This document shows, one piece after another, positions 25,626-35,333 of a stretch of 64,000 nt of DNA. A program made the translations under genes and the position numbers. The stretch is from positions 868,001 through 932,000 of the forward strand of contig NZ_AP024597.1 in the NCBI RefSeq assembly GCF_019704315.1. Reading direction: 5' to 3'. The first letter of the stretch is position 1; every line of letters begins with the position of its first letter. Source of the stretch: Stygiolobus caldivivus (GTDB lineage: Archaea; Thermoproteota; Thermoprotei_A; Sulfolobales; Sulfolobaceae). The notes beneath the pieces were generated by a model. It was not told the DNA's origin, ran no database searches, and saw only the letters and a program-made list of their open reading frames with translations.

Positions 25626-27008
25626 ATGATCGTAATTTCAGATCATATGGACCCTGATGTAGACTTTTATGTACCCCCTGGGACTGACGCTACTGAAGCT
25701 TTTCAGGAAGCATATGAATTATCGAAAGTTTACGGTGTAGTGCATATAGTAGTCAGAGGGAGGGTCTATATCTTTGCCCAGCAAGGAGTAGTCCCCCTAT
25801 ACCTATCACAGTCCCTTCACCACGTCATTGAGGGTGACGGGTTAGCGGAGATAGTCTACGTAAACCCAAATAATGTACCTGCAAACGAGGTAAAGCCGGT
25901 AATCGCAGCAGGTTCAGACACTACCGTTGAAATGCACTACGCAAGTCAAAACCAAGCGTCTGTCTTCCCTCAGATAGTGGACTATTCGACGTGGGGATGG
26001 GTCTTCGCTATGAAGAACTTAAGGATCGTTAACCTAACCCCGCAGAGGTGGTTTATGATTACCGGTTTCCCCTACCACATGCATTCGACAATGTTCTATT
26101 TCGATACTGTGGAATTTTTCACTGGGGTCTGGTTAAACCAGACCGCTATGGTGGTACTCTACAACTGTTATGTTAATAATGCAGAGATCTTATTTGATAC
26201 TCAGTCCAGAGAACTAATGGCAATAGGTTGCAGGTTTGACAGAAACGCTGTGTTGGCCATGTCGCCAAGGGGTTGGACTGTAGTAGGGTGCGTTTTTGTC
26301 GGGACTAATGTGACGGTCTTAAACCCCGGAACAGACGGAAATGACGGTAGCGTCATCGGGTGCATATTCGACGGTACTACGATCGTGACCCAAGGTGCTA
26401 CGAGGTTAAGGATTGTAGGCTCGACTTTCGAAAACCTCACAGTACCGAGCCAGGGGAGCATAATCCTCACCCTCGCTACTAGCTACCTAATAGTAGGGTG
26501 TAGCTTTAACAACTATAATGTGACTATGCAATACTTGAAACTAGGTAATAGTATCACTGTAGCGTTTAATACTTTCAACTCATCAGACTTAGTAATGCTG
26601 GTAGAAGACGGCCAGAACATCAACGTAATAAACATAATAGGTAATATGTTTAATAACAGCCCGATTTTCATTTCGGGAAGTAGCACTTCAGGCAAAGTGG
26701 AACTGACAGGGAAGGTCGACGTCATTTACGTATCATTTAACACGTTCATTATGAATGATCAATCTAACTGGGATTTAGGTAACGGTTATGTTATCAATGG
26801 TATCTCCCCAATAAACGTAGGTATAACAGTCAATTACGTATACGTAGTGATGAACAACTTCTTAGGGAGTACGAAGTCGTCCTTCTCTTTGCAGAAGGTT
26901 AACCAGAACGTAGGGCTAATTGAAGGACTGTACTTCTACTATAACGTGAACCTAGGCGAGATCACGGTACCTTCTGGACAAAGCGTAGTAAATCAAATGA
27001 ATTTTTGA
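25626..27008 (+). CDS. Right-handed beta-helix protein, paralogue 2
   Basis: This is a 460-residue paralogue of 20838-22280 with the same opening (MIVISDHMDPDVDFYVPPG) and tailspike-like TEAFQEAYELSK, then repeated short strands (YNCYVNNAEI, VGCVFVGTN, IGCIFDGTT, VGSTFENLT, VGCSFNNYN). I chose ATG 25626, one base after the LamG stop, because it matches the start of the paralogue; GTG 25614 would add 4 residues. It has no export signal of its own, whereas the gene before it has a Tat signal, so carriage together with that partner is a testable idea. No catalytic residues are recognised. Confidence 0.8.
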   Translation: MIVISDHMDPDVDFYVPPGTDATEAFQEAYELSKVYGVVHIVVRGRVYIFAQQGVVPLYLSQSLHHVIEGDGLAEIVYVNPNNVPANEVKPVIAAGSDTTVEMHYASQNQASVFPQIVDYSTWGWVFAMKNLRIVNLTPQRWFMITGFPYHMHSTMFYFDTVEFFTGVWLNQTAMVVLYNCYVNNAEILFDTQSRELMAIGCRFDRNAVLAMSPRGWTVVGCVFVGTNVTVLNPGTDGNDGSVIGCIFDGTTIVTQGATRLRIVGSTFENLTVPSQGSIILTLATSYLIVGCSFNNYNVTMQYLKLGNSITVAFNTFNSSDLVMLVEDGQNINVINIIGNMFNNSPIFISGSSTSGKVELTGKVDVIYVSFNTFIMNDQSNWDLGNGYVINGISPINVGITVNYVYVVMNNFLGSTKSSFSLQKVNQNVGLIEGLYFYYNVNLGEITVPSGQSVVNQMNF

Positions 27009-27497
27009 TGTAGACTAAGAGGCATTAGCCCAGCGTAAAAAAAGTCAAGATCCTATTTGAAAAATTATTTTTCCCATCTATCACTAGTTATTACTGGGGA
27101 AATTACCTTTATCTATGGTTATCAACGTTTTCCTCTTTGTTATAAAGTTTTAAGTAAATTTAGACTATATACTGTCTACCTTATAGGAATGTGCACAGAT
27201 CTTTGGAAAACCCCTGCAATACGTATTACGTAAGACGCAATGATGGGTTTTTGATAAAGTTAGTCAGTGTCGTAACTGAGCTGTGAAGTCTCTTTTACCC
27301 TTGAAGCATGTTAAGTCCTTATTCTAAGCTGATACTCTATAGAGAGAGGATCCTTCGACCTATAATTTGCATTTTAATAGCGAAAGTACGAAGTAGGTCG
27401 GATTTCAGAAATAGCGGAGACTACGACGAACCGGAGTAGGGAACCCAACATCTGGATAAACTGGTTAGAGCCTTTCTCCAATCTAGTCTTAATTGTG
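27009..27497. other. Intergenic region, no recognised gene
   Basis: It separates the beta-helix gene from the convergent glycosyltransferase gene. Short open stretches have no start or family resemblance. Its base composition is mixed and resembles decayed sequence elsewhere in the window. Confidence 0.55.
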
Positions 27498-28421
27498 TTA
27501 GTTGGAGCCTTTAATGATCTCAACGTGTGTGTCTAATAAATAACTTAGATAGACTTCATTACAGAACACCCTTGCAAACCTTGCTGGAGTCCACCCTAAA
27601 GTCCCCCCAAAGTCTTCCCTAATCCTATACCGTATGAACTCCTTCTTCCTTGTCGATAGAGAGAGCCAAACGTCTTCGTGTGAATTTATAAATATGGGGT
27701 CTAACACGTTCCCCCTCTCCGCGACCCACCTAGGGATAATAAAGAAACTACCTACATTGTAGAACGAGGCGACCTCCTCTCCTATGATCTTCTTTAGGGG
27801 GCCTCTTAGTGGCCCCATCTGTGACTCCATCATCGCTAAATACGGTGTGTTAAACCTCTTCCAAAACCTGGCATAAGCCTCCCCCTGCACAGTTATTATG
27901 GGGTTCCTCGTTATCTTCCCGAACTTCACTATCATCTCCGGGAAATACTCAGCTATCTTAAATAAGTACATCTTATAAGAGTGGTACTTCCCCCTATCAG
28001 CATAGACTAACTCTACGTCACTGCCCCCTAAAGTCGACAGTTCGTCCACCAATACCTTACTTTGGTCTACCTTATAGACGTCGTCATTAGACACCACTAT
28101 CCATGAAGGGGAGAAGTTCTCTAAAGCATACCTTACCCCGGCGTTTACGCTCCTCGCATAATTGAAGAACTTTCCCCCTGATATTACAAATACTACCTTC
28201 AGGCCTTCAAAAACTGTTAGAACCCTCTTCTGGTACTCCTCATTTATGCTCGGGATAACCACTACTACTTCCCCGTCCCCCGTCTCACTCTCCTTAATCT
28301 TAATCTCAGCTGTAGGCCTTTCTCTCATCCAGCTTATCAGTCCTTCTCTGTTCTCAAACTGTTCGTAAAAGTCCAGCACTTCTCTCGGGTCGTTACTGTA
28401 GAACTTAGATTCATCTACCAC
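27498..28421 (-). CDS. Family 2-like glycosyltransferase in carotenoid operon
   Basis: The 307-residue protein has a GT-A fold: VVVVIPSINEEYQKRVL at the nucleotide-binding strand, ARSVNAGVRYALE, and the metal motif in VVSNDDVYKVD. It is the third gene of the crtB-crtY unit and overlaps the cyclase gene by 11 bases. Sulfolobus cells carry zeaxanthin glucosides, so transfer of glucose to the carotenoid hydroxyl is a reasonable inference. Other acceptors (lipid, protein) cannot be excluded. No membrane span is seen. Confidence 0.75.
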   Translation of the reverse strand: MVDESKFYSNDPREVLDFYEQFENREGLISWMRERPTAEIKIKESETGDGEVVVVIPSINEEYQKRVLTVFEGLKVVFVISGGKFFNYARSVNAGVRYALENFSPSWIVVSNDDVYKVDQSKVLVDELSTLGGSDVELVYADRGKYHSYKMYLFKIAEYFPEMIVKFGKITRNPIITVQGEAYARFWKRFNTPYLAMMESQMGPLRGPLKKIIGEEVASFYNVGSFFIIPRWVAERGNVLDPIFINSHEDVWLSLSTRKKEFIRYRIREDFGGTLGWTPARFARVFCNEVYLSYLLDTHVEIIKGSN

Positions 28422-29109
28422 TCCTTACCACGCTCCTCGTAAATAACCTATAGAACAGCGCGTAATATATGAACATCGAAAGTGAGTAAAGGAAGTCTTC
28501 CACGGGAATAGTAGTAACACTTACTCCTACCGTTGCACCTTTACCGTAAATTACGATAGGTAGTGAGGTCAGGAAATAGTCAAAGACCAGGAAAGGTGCG
28601 TAAGTTGTCAGGACGAATAACCAAAAAGATAAGGAATTAAGCATCTCAGGGTCAATAAAGGACGAGATGATAAAAGACGCGCCGAGGTATATCAACACCA
28701 CAAAAGTATAACTGTGGCTAATGAACAATAAGCTGGACGCGAGTATTATACTGCCTAACGCGGTAAATACTTCCTTCTTGATGTGTAACTTAGCCTTTAC
28801 TTTTACGTCATAGACCTCGTAGAACACGAGGGAGCTGAAGGGCACTACAAAAAAGAACTCCACCTCCTCTACGGGTAAGTCGATTACCCTAAAGGGCAAA
28901 ACATATTCAGGGTTGAAGTTCCACGTACCTACCTTGACTGCGATAAAGTCCCATATAAGGAAGAGTAGTGCCGTAAGACCTATCGCAGGTAATATAGCCC
29001 TGTAATTCCTGAGCCTCCTCGTCCACGGTATAATCGTAAAGACTATACCGGGGAGGAGTATCATCAGGTCTATTTCCTGATAAGCAAGATGTTTGAGAAA
29101 TATCTCCAT
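28411..29109 (-). CDS. crtY: Lycopene beta-cyclase (CrtYc-Yd type)
   Basis: It cyclises the ends of lycopene to beta-carotene in the membrane. The 232-residue protein has six or seven spans in two tandem lycopene-cyclase domains. The first shows WDFIAVKVGTWNFNPEYVL and LPVEEVEFFFVVPFSSL; the second ends with IPVEDFLYSLSMFIYYALFY. This is the archaeal/actinobacterial heterodimer-derived type in fused form. The gene overlaps crtB by 40 bases if ATG 29109 is used; an internal ATG at 29064 lies just after the crtB stop and is an alternative. Confidence 0.88.
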   Translation of the reverse strand: MEIFLKHLAYQEIDLMILLPGIVFTIIPWTRRLRNYRAILPAIGLTALLFLIWDFIAVKVGTWNFNPEYVLPFRVIDLPVEEVEFFFVVPFSSLVFYEVYDVKVKAKLHIKKEVFTALGSIILASSLLFISHSYTFVVLIYLGASFIISSFIDPEMLNSLSFWLFVLTTYAPFLVFDYFLTSLPIVIYGKGATVGVSVTTIPVEDFLYSLSMFIYYALFYRLFTRSVVRSGR

Positions 29110-30014
29110 ACCGGTACACCGAGTGCGTTTTCTATAGCCCTCGCGATTATTTTGTTTTTCCTAGGCTTAACCTTGGTGGAGTAAACTACTAAGGGTGATT
29201 TATATATGACCTTAGCCGTCCACTTGTACATGTCATTGGCAGTCTTTATGGGGATTAGGTAACGGTAAGGAATGAACTTATACCCTTTCTCACCTTCTTT
29301 GACCCAGTCGAAATATAACTCTATCACGTACCTCATCATCCTTTCGAACTCCTCAGTGTGTCCAATAACTTCCTCCTCCTTCAGTGAGGACAGACCGAAC
29401 TTTTCGAGGACCTCGGACGGGATGTACTGTCTATTTAAGCTCAGGTCTTCTTTCACGTCCCTGATGAAATTCACAAACTGCATGCTCCTCCCTAGCATTT
29501 TCGCATATGGTTCTGCCTCACTGTCCAAGCCCAGTATCCTGCTCATCATTAGGCCTATAACTTCAGCGGACCCATACATGTACTCTTCCAGCTCATTTAG
29601 TGTCGTGTACTTCTTTTTATAAATGTCCATTTCCATAGACCTCAGAAAACTGTCAGCCCAAGACTCATCAAACCGTTTTTCTTTCTCCAATTTAACGAAG
29701 TTATCAATTACGACGTCTTGGGATCCTCCCTTTTTCCTCGCCTTGTAGAACTCTTCAACGAATTCATAGAACTCCTCTACTTCTTGGGGTACGGAGTCCA
29801 CATAGTTATCAGCGACCCTTACAAAAGCGTATAGTCTAGTTACGTCCCTCCTCACTTTAGGCGGGAAGAAGATACTACTGTTAAAATACGTAGTACTCCC
29901 CTTTTTGAATATCTCCAACAGTTTTGAGTCAACATAAAGGTGATCGTTTTCATTTTTCAAAATATTAAGCACCAGCTTAAACTCTGTTAAAGAAGTTAAG
30001 ATTATTTGTAACAA
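29070..30014 (-). CDS. crtB: Phytoene synthase
   Basis: It condenses two geranylgeranyl diphosphates to phytoene. The two aspartate-rich diphosphate-binding motifs are VRVADNYVD and NFIRDVKED, with [10 protein letters not shown] and GRSMQFVNF between them. The 314-residue frame starts at TTG 30014; internal GTG 29972 or TTG 29960 are possible starts, since homology begins near [10 protein letters not shown]. It is first in the minus-strand carotenoid unit and is divergent from crtZ, with only 45 bases between starts, so the promoters overlap. Confidence 0.9.
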   Translation of the reverse strand: MLQIILTSLTEFKLVLNILKNENDHLYVDSKLLEIFKKGSTTYFNSSIFFPPKVRRDVTRLYAFVRVADNYVDSVPQEVEEFYEFVEEFYKARKKGGSQDVVIDNFVKLEKEKRFDESWADSFLRSMEMDIYKKKYTTLNELEEYMYGSAEVIGLMMSRILGLDSEAEPYAKMLGRSMQFVNFIRDVKEDLSLNRQYIPSEVLEKFGLSSLKEEEVIGHTEEFERMMRYVIELYFDWVKEGEKGYKFIPYRYLIPIKTANDMYKWTAKVIYKSPLVVYSTKVKPRKNKIIARAIENALGVPVWRYFSNILLIRK

Positions 30015-30059
30015 GTATTAGAACACATTCTTATTTCCTATCTCTGGAAAGTATCAAAT

Positions 30060-30524
30060 ATGGATTTCCTAATTTACCTAGCAATAGCACTTATCACGTT
30101 CGTAGGAATGGAATTCGTAGCGAGGCTTATGCATAAATACTTGATGCACGGCTTACTTTGGAGTATACACAAAGACCACCATTACCCAACTTCTTCAAGT
30201 TTTCAGAAGAACGACCTATTCGGTTTACTGTTCGCTGGGATATCCGTCTACCTGATGTTGCTCTGGATAACTAGCGGGAACCTGATACCCTTGTCCGTAG
30301 CATTAGGGATGACCGGTTACGGTATAGCTTACTTTACTATCCACGACATGGTCATACACAACCGCCATTTAAGGCTGAGGAAAAAGGCCATGAGTAACCC
30401 GGTTCTGAGGACTTTAATAGAAGTCCATGACGTCCACCACAGGGAGGGAAAAGGCAACTGGGGGTTCTTATTGGTCATCCCGGGTATTGACAAAATCCCT
30501 AGGAAGGAAAGCACTACACACTAA
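30060..30524 (+). CDS. crtZ: Beta-carotene hydroxylase
   Basis: It hydroxylates the beta rings to give zeaxanthin. The 154-residue membrane protein has the histidine clusters of the fatty-acid-hydroxylase-like superfamily: HKYLMHG, HKDHHYP, HNRHL and HDVHHRE, which bind two irons. There are about four hydrophobic segments. It is followed after 40 bases by crtI on the same strand and is divergent from crtB. Confidence 0.9.
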   Translation: MDFLIYLAIALITFVGMEFVARLMHKYLMHGLLWSIHKDHHYPTSSSFQKNDLFGLLFAGISVYLMLLWITSGNLIPLSVALGMTGYGIAYFTIHDMVIHNRHLRLRKKAMSNPVLRTLIEVHDVHHREGKGNWGFLLVIPGIDKIPRKESTTH

Positions 30525-30564
30525 CGTCTCCTTGCCTTGCAACAGTGAGAGGTGTGAAAGCTAA

Positions 30565-31992
30565 ATGAAAGCGGTCGTGATAGGGGGAGGTTTTTCAGGT
30601 CTGGCTACTGCCTCTCTTTTATCTAGGCAAGGAATTGAAGTGACTTTAGTGGAAAAGAATAACACTCTCGGAGGGAGGGCTAGGGTCTTAGAGGAAAAAG
30701 GGTATAAGTTCGATATGGGACCTTCTTGGTACTTAATGCCTGAAGTATTCGACTGCCTATTTTCTTCAATCGGAAAGAGACGGCCTTACGAGTTGGTCAA
30801 GCTCTCCCCTTCTTTTAAACTCACGATAGACTGGAAGAAGGACATAGTCATATACCCAGACATGAGTGATAATAAGGAGGAATTAAACAAGCTTGAGGAG
30901 AACGGTTTCGAGAAGATGGAAAGGTACTTAGAGTACACGCGATTTATGTACGAGACCGCAATGAAGAAGTTCTTATACCGCGAATACAGTGCACCGGGAG
31001 ACCTCTTTACCAGGGAAGTAATGGGAGAGGCGGTGAAATTAGGCCTTTTCAGCAGTTTAGAGAGTTTTAATAAAAGGTTCTTTAAGTCGGAAGATATGTT
31101 AAAGCTCACGGGTTTCGCTTCGGTGTTCTTAGGAGGCTCCCCGGACGTCATACCCGGGCTTTATGCCTTAGTTAACTACCCGATATTCGGTCAAGGTGTG
31201 TTTTACCCCAAAGGGGGGTTCGGGAAAATTGTAGAGGGGTTGGTAGGTGACTATGACGTCAGGTTAGGAGAGGAAGTGGTAAAGGCTAAGGTAAAAGACC
31301 GCAAAGTCTACGCCCTCAAGACGAACAAGGGAGAAGTAGACGGTGACCTCTTCGTGTTTTCAGGCGATTATAGATGGTTAGACCAAAACGTCTTACCCGT
31401 AGGTTATTCTAACTACGACGAGGGGTACTGGGACACGAGGGTCTATGCTCCTTCTGCAGTTTTGGCATTTGTAGGTATAAGGGATAGTATAGACGAGCCC
31501 CACCACCACATAGTCATCAGGGGTGACTGGAAAAAACACTTCTCCGCTATTTTCAACAACTCCCCGTTACCTGAAGGACTTTCATATTACGTGAGTATAA
31601 GGAGTAAGAGCGAACAAGGCTTAGCCCCTGAGGGCGGTGATTCCCTATTCTTCCTCATACCCCTTCCCCCCGGGTTTAATGGGGACTCAGAGTCTATAGC
31701 TAAAAAGGTCGTTTTTGAATACTTAGAGAAACACGGGATAAGAGAAGTAGACTATATCAGGTTTTTCACCCCGCGTGAGTTCAGGCTCGACTATAACGCG
31801 ACCTTAGGGACAGCGTTTGGGTTAGCCCATACCTTGTCGCAGACGGCACTGTTCAGGCCTTCAATGAGGAACAGGAGGCTGTCTAACCTATTATATACGG
31901 GCCAGTATACCCACCCCGGTATCGGTGTACCTATGGTAATTATATCTGCTCAGGTCGCCACTCAAATTGTAGTTAGCCAACTCAAAGAGTGA
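30565..31992 (+). CDS. crtI: Phytoene desaturase
   Basis: This 475-residue flavoprotein desaturates phytoene to lycopene. The N-terminal FAD dinucleotide loop is VIGGGFSGLATASLL with the following EKNNTLGGRA, the substrate region starts DMGPSWYLMP, and the C-terminal FAD segment is GQYTHPGIGVPMVIISAQ. All are CrtI hallmarks. It lies directly after crtZ. With crtB, crtY, crtZ and the glycosyltransferase it completes the path from geranylgeranyl diphosphate to zeaxanthin and its glucoside. Confidence 0.93.
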   Translation: MKAVVIGGGFSGLATASLLSRQGIEVTLVEKNNTLGGRARVLEEKGYKFDMGPSWYLMPEVFDCLFSSIGKRRPYELVKLSPSFKLTIDWKKDIVIYPDMSDNKEELNKLEENGFEKMERYLEYTRFMYETAMKKFLYREYSAPGDLFTREVMGEAVKLGLFSSLESFNKRFFKSEDMLKLTGFASVFLGGSPDVIPGLYALVNYPIFGQGVFYPKGGFGKIVEGLVGDYDVRLGEEVVKAKVKDRKVYALKTNKGEVDGDLFVFSGDYRWLDQNVLPVGYSNYDEGYWDTRVYAPSAVLAFVGIRDSIDEPHHHIVIRGDWKKHFSAIFNNSPLPEGLSYYVSIRSKSEQGLAPEGGDSLFFLIPLPPGFNGDSESIAKKVVFEYLEKHGIREVDYIRFFTPREFRLDYNATLGTAFGLAHTLSQTALFRPSMRNRRLSNLLYTGQYTHPGIGVPMVIISAQVATQIVVSQLKE

Positions 31993-32634
31993 AGGATTAA
32001 GTGATCTTTTTTCCCAACAACTGCGCTTGTCTTTTATTTATGTTATAAAAACTTTCGAAATATCATTTCCATTAGAAGTAGGCACCCAGGTGATGACGGA
32101 ACTTATAATTAAGGGTAAGTTTACAGGGTGGGTCAAAAACATTTTTGTAGTAAGTGGAATTAAACGTACATGTGAGATCAAGTTATTATAGAGCAAGTGA
32201 AAAAGAGGCTCTCTGGTCACATTATTACTACTAATCATTGTTTTTTAAAATTCTATATCTTTAAACTCATTCTTAACAAATGTTATAAATTTGTTATATG
32301 AGCTTGGTCAGGCCTTAAAGGCTAAGGTGATTAGTTTATAAATGACCGCACCTTCTGACTATGACCCCTCCACAAAGTTAAGGACGTTATGTACTGTCCT
32401 ACGAGAGATTAGTCCTTGACTCTCAAGGTTTTACTAAGTATAATAGCTGACCGACTATAGGTATAGGTTAATAAATGATGATGTCCTGTTCGAAGGGAGG
32501 TATAAGGGAGTCTAAAAATTAAATTAAGACCATTATTTACGAAACTAAAATCACTAATCTACCTAAATTAACTATAACTTTAATGATAAAAAGTAGAGTA
32601 AAGCTAATATAGATATTTTCTCATAAATAAATTA
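31993..32634. other. Intergenic region with MITE-end fragments
   Basis: No credible gene is present. Near 32432-32470 a CTAAGTATAATAGCTGACCG segment resembles one MITE terminus but no partner arm is clear. A TTGTTATA-type AT-rich stretch lies near 32280. The right end carries the promoter of the gene at 32635. Confidence 0.5.
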
Positions 32635-33222
32635 ATGAAGGATATTATAAGGTTTACTAAAAACCTTTCATGCAGGCTCGAATTTACTCAGAAAATTAAT
32701 CTACCGACCACCGCAAAAGTTATAAAGAATAAATTTGACCAAATACAGTCTTCTTCTATATCTTCACTCGTAAGTAAGAATAAGCGGTTAAAGTTTGATT
32801 ATACTTATAGTGTAGAAAGGTCAGTACTCAGGTTCTTAGGTATTAAGAGAGTTAAGAATATAATAAATCTAGGAGAACTCTCTGGGGAGCCAGACGCTAT
32901 AGATTTTGATACTAAAAAAGTAATTGAGGTCAAGACCACTAGGCTAAATGTCGAATCTTATTCCTCTCCCGTAATGGAGGTCTTAATGAAAGGGAGTCTA
33001 CAAGTGCTTATGTACTCGGCCCTCGTAGTACTGAAAGGGGTCTTAAACTACGCTATACCTTCTCTAGTCATAGCTCATTTCAGCTTGGTAGACGATAGGC
33101 GTGCTGTAGTCACTAGGATATTTGAGTTTAGACCTATGTATTATGAAGTTGACGTGATCACGAAGGACCTAGCCGAAAAAATAGCTAATGAATATTTTAA
33201 AAAATCGAGTAGTATTTTATGA
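32635..33222 (+). CDS. PD-(D/E)XK nuclease-like protein
   Basis: In this 195-residue protein the central region GELSGEPDAIDFDTKKVIEV followed by KTTR fits the nuclease core: an Asp after the G-E-P turn, then E-x-K on the next strand. A conserved Gln/Tyr-type helix (LQVLMYSALVVLKGV) follows, as in RecB/Cas4-like nucleases. There is no Cys cluster as in Cas4 and no CRISPR array or cas gene nearby. A stand-alone DNA repair or defence nuclease is likely, but the target is unknown. The gene stands alone. Confidence 0.68.
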   Translation: MKDIIRFTKNLSCRLEFTQKINLPTTAKVIKNKFDQIQSSSISSLVSKNKRLKFDYTYSVERSVLRFLGIKRVKNIINLGELSGEPDAIDFDTKKVIEVKTTRLNVESYSSPVMEVLMKGSLQVLMYSALVVLKGVLNYAIPSLVIAHFSLVDDRRAVVTRIFEFRPMYYEVDVITKDLAEKIANEYFKKSSSIL

Positions 33223-33387
33223 CAAAATGAGCGACAAGTTTGCCCTTTAGCGAGAGGCACTTCACGGTAATACGTGTTATAGACTTTGTTTTTAATTATA
33301 GGAAGAAGCCAGGTTTAACTCCCCTTATTTAATGTAAACGGTTTATTAAAACATGAAAATTAATACGAAAGTTGTGAGAATTATCTT

Positions 33388-33849
33388 ATGAAAGTAAAAA
33401 TCGGAGACCAAGCACCGGATTTTGAAGTGGTCACAGACGAGGGTACCAAAATTAAGTTATCAGACTTTAGGGGTAAATTTGTGGTACTATACTTTTACCC
33501 TAAGGACGACACTCCGGGGTGTAGAGTAGAAGCTATGTCATTCAGGGACAATTTTAAAGACCTAGAGAAACTTAACGCTGTGGTTATAGGAGTAAGCGGA
33601 GACTCTGTAGAGTCACATAAAAAGTTTAAACAGAAATATTCGTTACCTTTTATCCTCGTGTCAGATGAAGACGGTAGAATAAGGGAACTTTACGGTGCCA
33701 AAGGCTTGCTCGTCCCACCTAGGGTAACATTTGTAATAGATAAGGAAGGGAGGATAATCCATATCTATTCTTCTCAGCTCAGCCCGTCATCACACGTTAC
33801 AGAAGCCCTCAAAGTAATAAAGGGTGAGTCTGAGAAAACGAGTAACTAA
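33388..33849 (+). CDS. Peroxiredoxin, Bcp/PrxQ type
   Basis: It reduces hydrogen and organic peroxides. The 153-residue thioredoxin-fold protein has the peroxidatic Cys45 in [13 protein letters not shown]. No second cysteine exists in the protein, so it would work as a 1-Cys enzyme needing an external thiol, whereas many Bcp proteins have a resolving Cys five residues on. [14 protein letters not shown] closes the fold. It is monocistronic. Confidence 0.9.
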   Translation: MKVKIGDQAPDFEVVTDEGTKIKLSDFRGKFVVLYFYPKDDTPGCRVEAMSFRDNFKDLEKLNAVVIGVSGDSVESHKKFKQKYSLPFILVSDEDGRIRELYGAKGLLVPPRVTFVIDKEGRIIHIYSSQLSPSSHVTEALKVIKGESEKTSN

Positions 33850-34088
33850 ACTGTTAAAGGATACGGAATTAAATTTCTTAGTCTCCTAAATTATTCTTGA
33901 TAGGAATAGAGAGTTTGGCCTGAAATAAAATATAGACAAGAAAATTATAAACATGTAGTTATTAACGATTTATCAGGATAAGAAGTGCGTACTAAAAAAC
34001 AATAATCTTATACTACTCTTAATATGAATCGTATCTCAATTCTTTGTATTATCTTATCTGAAATCTACATCTTAATGTTCTTACTAAA

Positions 34089-34158
34089 TTATACTTAGTC
34101 AGATCTCGAAAGTAGAGATAGATATACCACGTCAAAAAACTTATCCAGTAACCGTATA
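34089..34158. mobile_element. Possible truncated MITE-like element
   Basis: It begins TTATACTTAGTCAGATCTCG then AAAGTAGAG, which matches the family's left arm for about 25 bases, and ends near CAGTAACCGTATAAA. At about 70 bases it is shorter than the other copies. The gap 33850-35333 otherwise holds only repeats and decayed sequence. Confidence 0.35.
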
Positions 34159-34689
34159 AAGCAGCCTTGTGCCAATATTTACCTTTAGAGTGTGAATAAG
34201 CATTGATAATTGATATTACGGATTTCCAGTCAGGGCTTAATGCTCTTAAGCACTTGTGTCATTATATTTATTGAAAAATCGTATCTACTAAGTATTACCA
34301 AGAATACTTATGTTCTTACTTATACTTCCTTATTTTATGTAACACCGATCATAGTCTAAAGTAGAGCAAAATCTCTAAAATCGCTCTTTATACTAGAGAT
34401 GTTACGTTAAGCTTTAAAGCCACTTATTTTTTGATTTGGATACTGATAACCAAGTCGTCTTCTCACACCCTTTATCTTTTTATCTATGCATATTCTCGTG
34501 ATTTTAATGAAACATCATTTCTAAACTATCACAATAATCTAGTCATTGGGAAAAACTTTCATCATTATTGTTATAAACATACGTGTAAGAAACGATACCG
34601 TAGAGCCCTTGAAGTATCAGAAGGAGAGGCCATCATGCCTACTACTAACTTTATAGGCTGAAGTCCTTTTTCCATGTTGCTTTTTTATC

Positions 34690-34873
34690 TTCGTTTATTT
34701 TGCATTCCTATGGAGAAAATGACCCCTCATGCCGGCGTGAGTTATGCCCGAAGGTGTGGAATTTACGGAAGCGCGAGCCACGCGCAGTTGGCTCAAAGGA
34801 GTCCCGTGACCCACCTACCAATAGGTGCTCGAATGCTAAGTCCCTATATTCAATAATAATTGAAATGAAAGCG
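34690..34873 (+). repeat. Dispersed repeat, copy B (possible IS605-type element end)
   Basis: This is the second copy of the repeat at 85-277, in the same orientation. It is identical at TTCGTTTATTTT (34690-34701), GTTGGCTCA (34787-34795) and the 15-base end ATTGAAATGAAAGCG (34859-34873), with an alignable middle. The middle can form short hairpins (for example around CACCTACCAATAGGTG). The three overlapping short frames here are not conserved in copy A, so an RNA or element end is more likely than a protein. Confidence 0.5.
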
Positions 34874-34946
34874 GAAAAGGGGTCGAGGTCTACAGCTTAG
34901 GGTGCTGAAGAGGTCAGAGTATGAAAGTAGTAAGTTTGAAGCTATA

Positions 34947-35042
34947 TTACACTTTGTAACGTGTCAAATAGCAAAGGTTTTTCTCGTTAACATACAAGAC
35001 AGTTTTAAAGGTATCTTGCCCTTTAGGCTGTGGCTGGTATAA
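34947..35042. mobile_element. Possible MITE-like element (degenerate left arm)
   Basis: The right arm CTTGCCCTTTAGGCTGTGGC then TGGTATAA matches the family well. The left arm would be TTACACTTTGTAACGTGTCA near 34947, a weak match. The size of about 96 bases fits. Confidence 0.35.
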
Positions 35043-35333
35043 GCAGTTTTCAGGATAACGGGCCCTTTATCCTCTGAAGGTTAGTTTTTTGTGTCCGTCC
35101 CTTGGTTATAATATTGTTTTTACTTCTTTTAAATTATTCTTATTAAAAATAAAGAATAATTCTATATAAAAATTTTACTATAGAAATATTACACCCTCTT
35201 TAAAATTAGGCTAAACAATTTATCATGATAATCATGATAAATTAAAAGTATGTAAGTTATGATTATATTGAAATTAAAAAGAGTTTTGCAAAAATCTTAT
35301 ATAAATGGTAGATATAAGATAAAGTGAACAAAA

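Noticed and set aside
32038-32238. 66-codon minus-strand frame after crtI
   Set aside because: No start signal or family, and it lies in a gap with MITE fragments.
34431-34661. 76-codon open frame in the 33.9-35.3 kb gap
   Set aside because: Composition is unlike the neighbouring genes and there is no recognisable motif or promoter.
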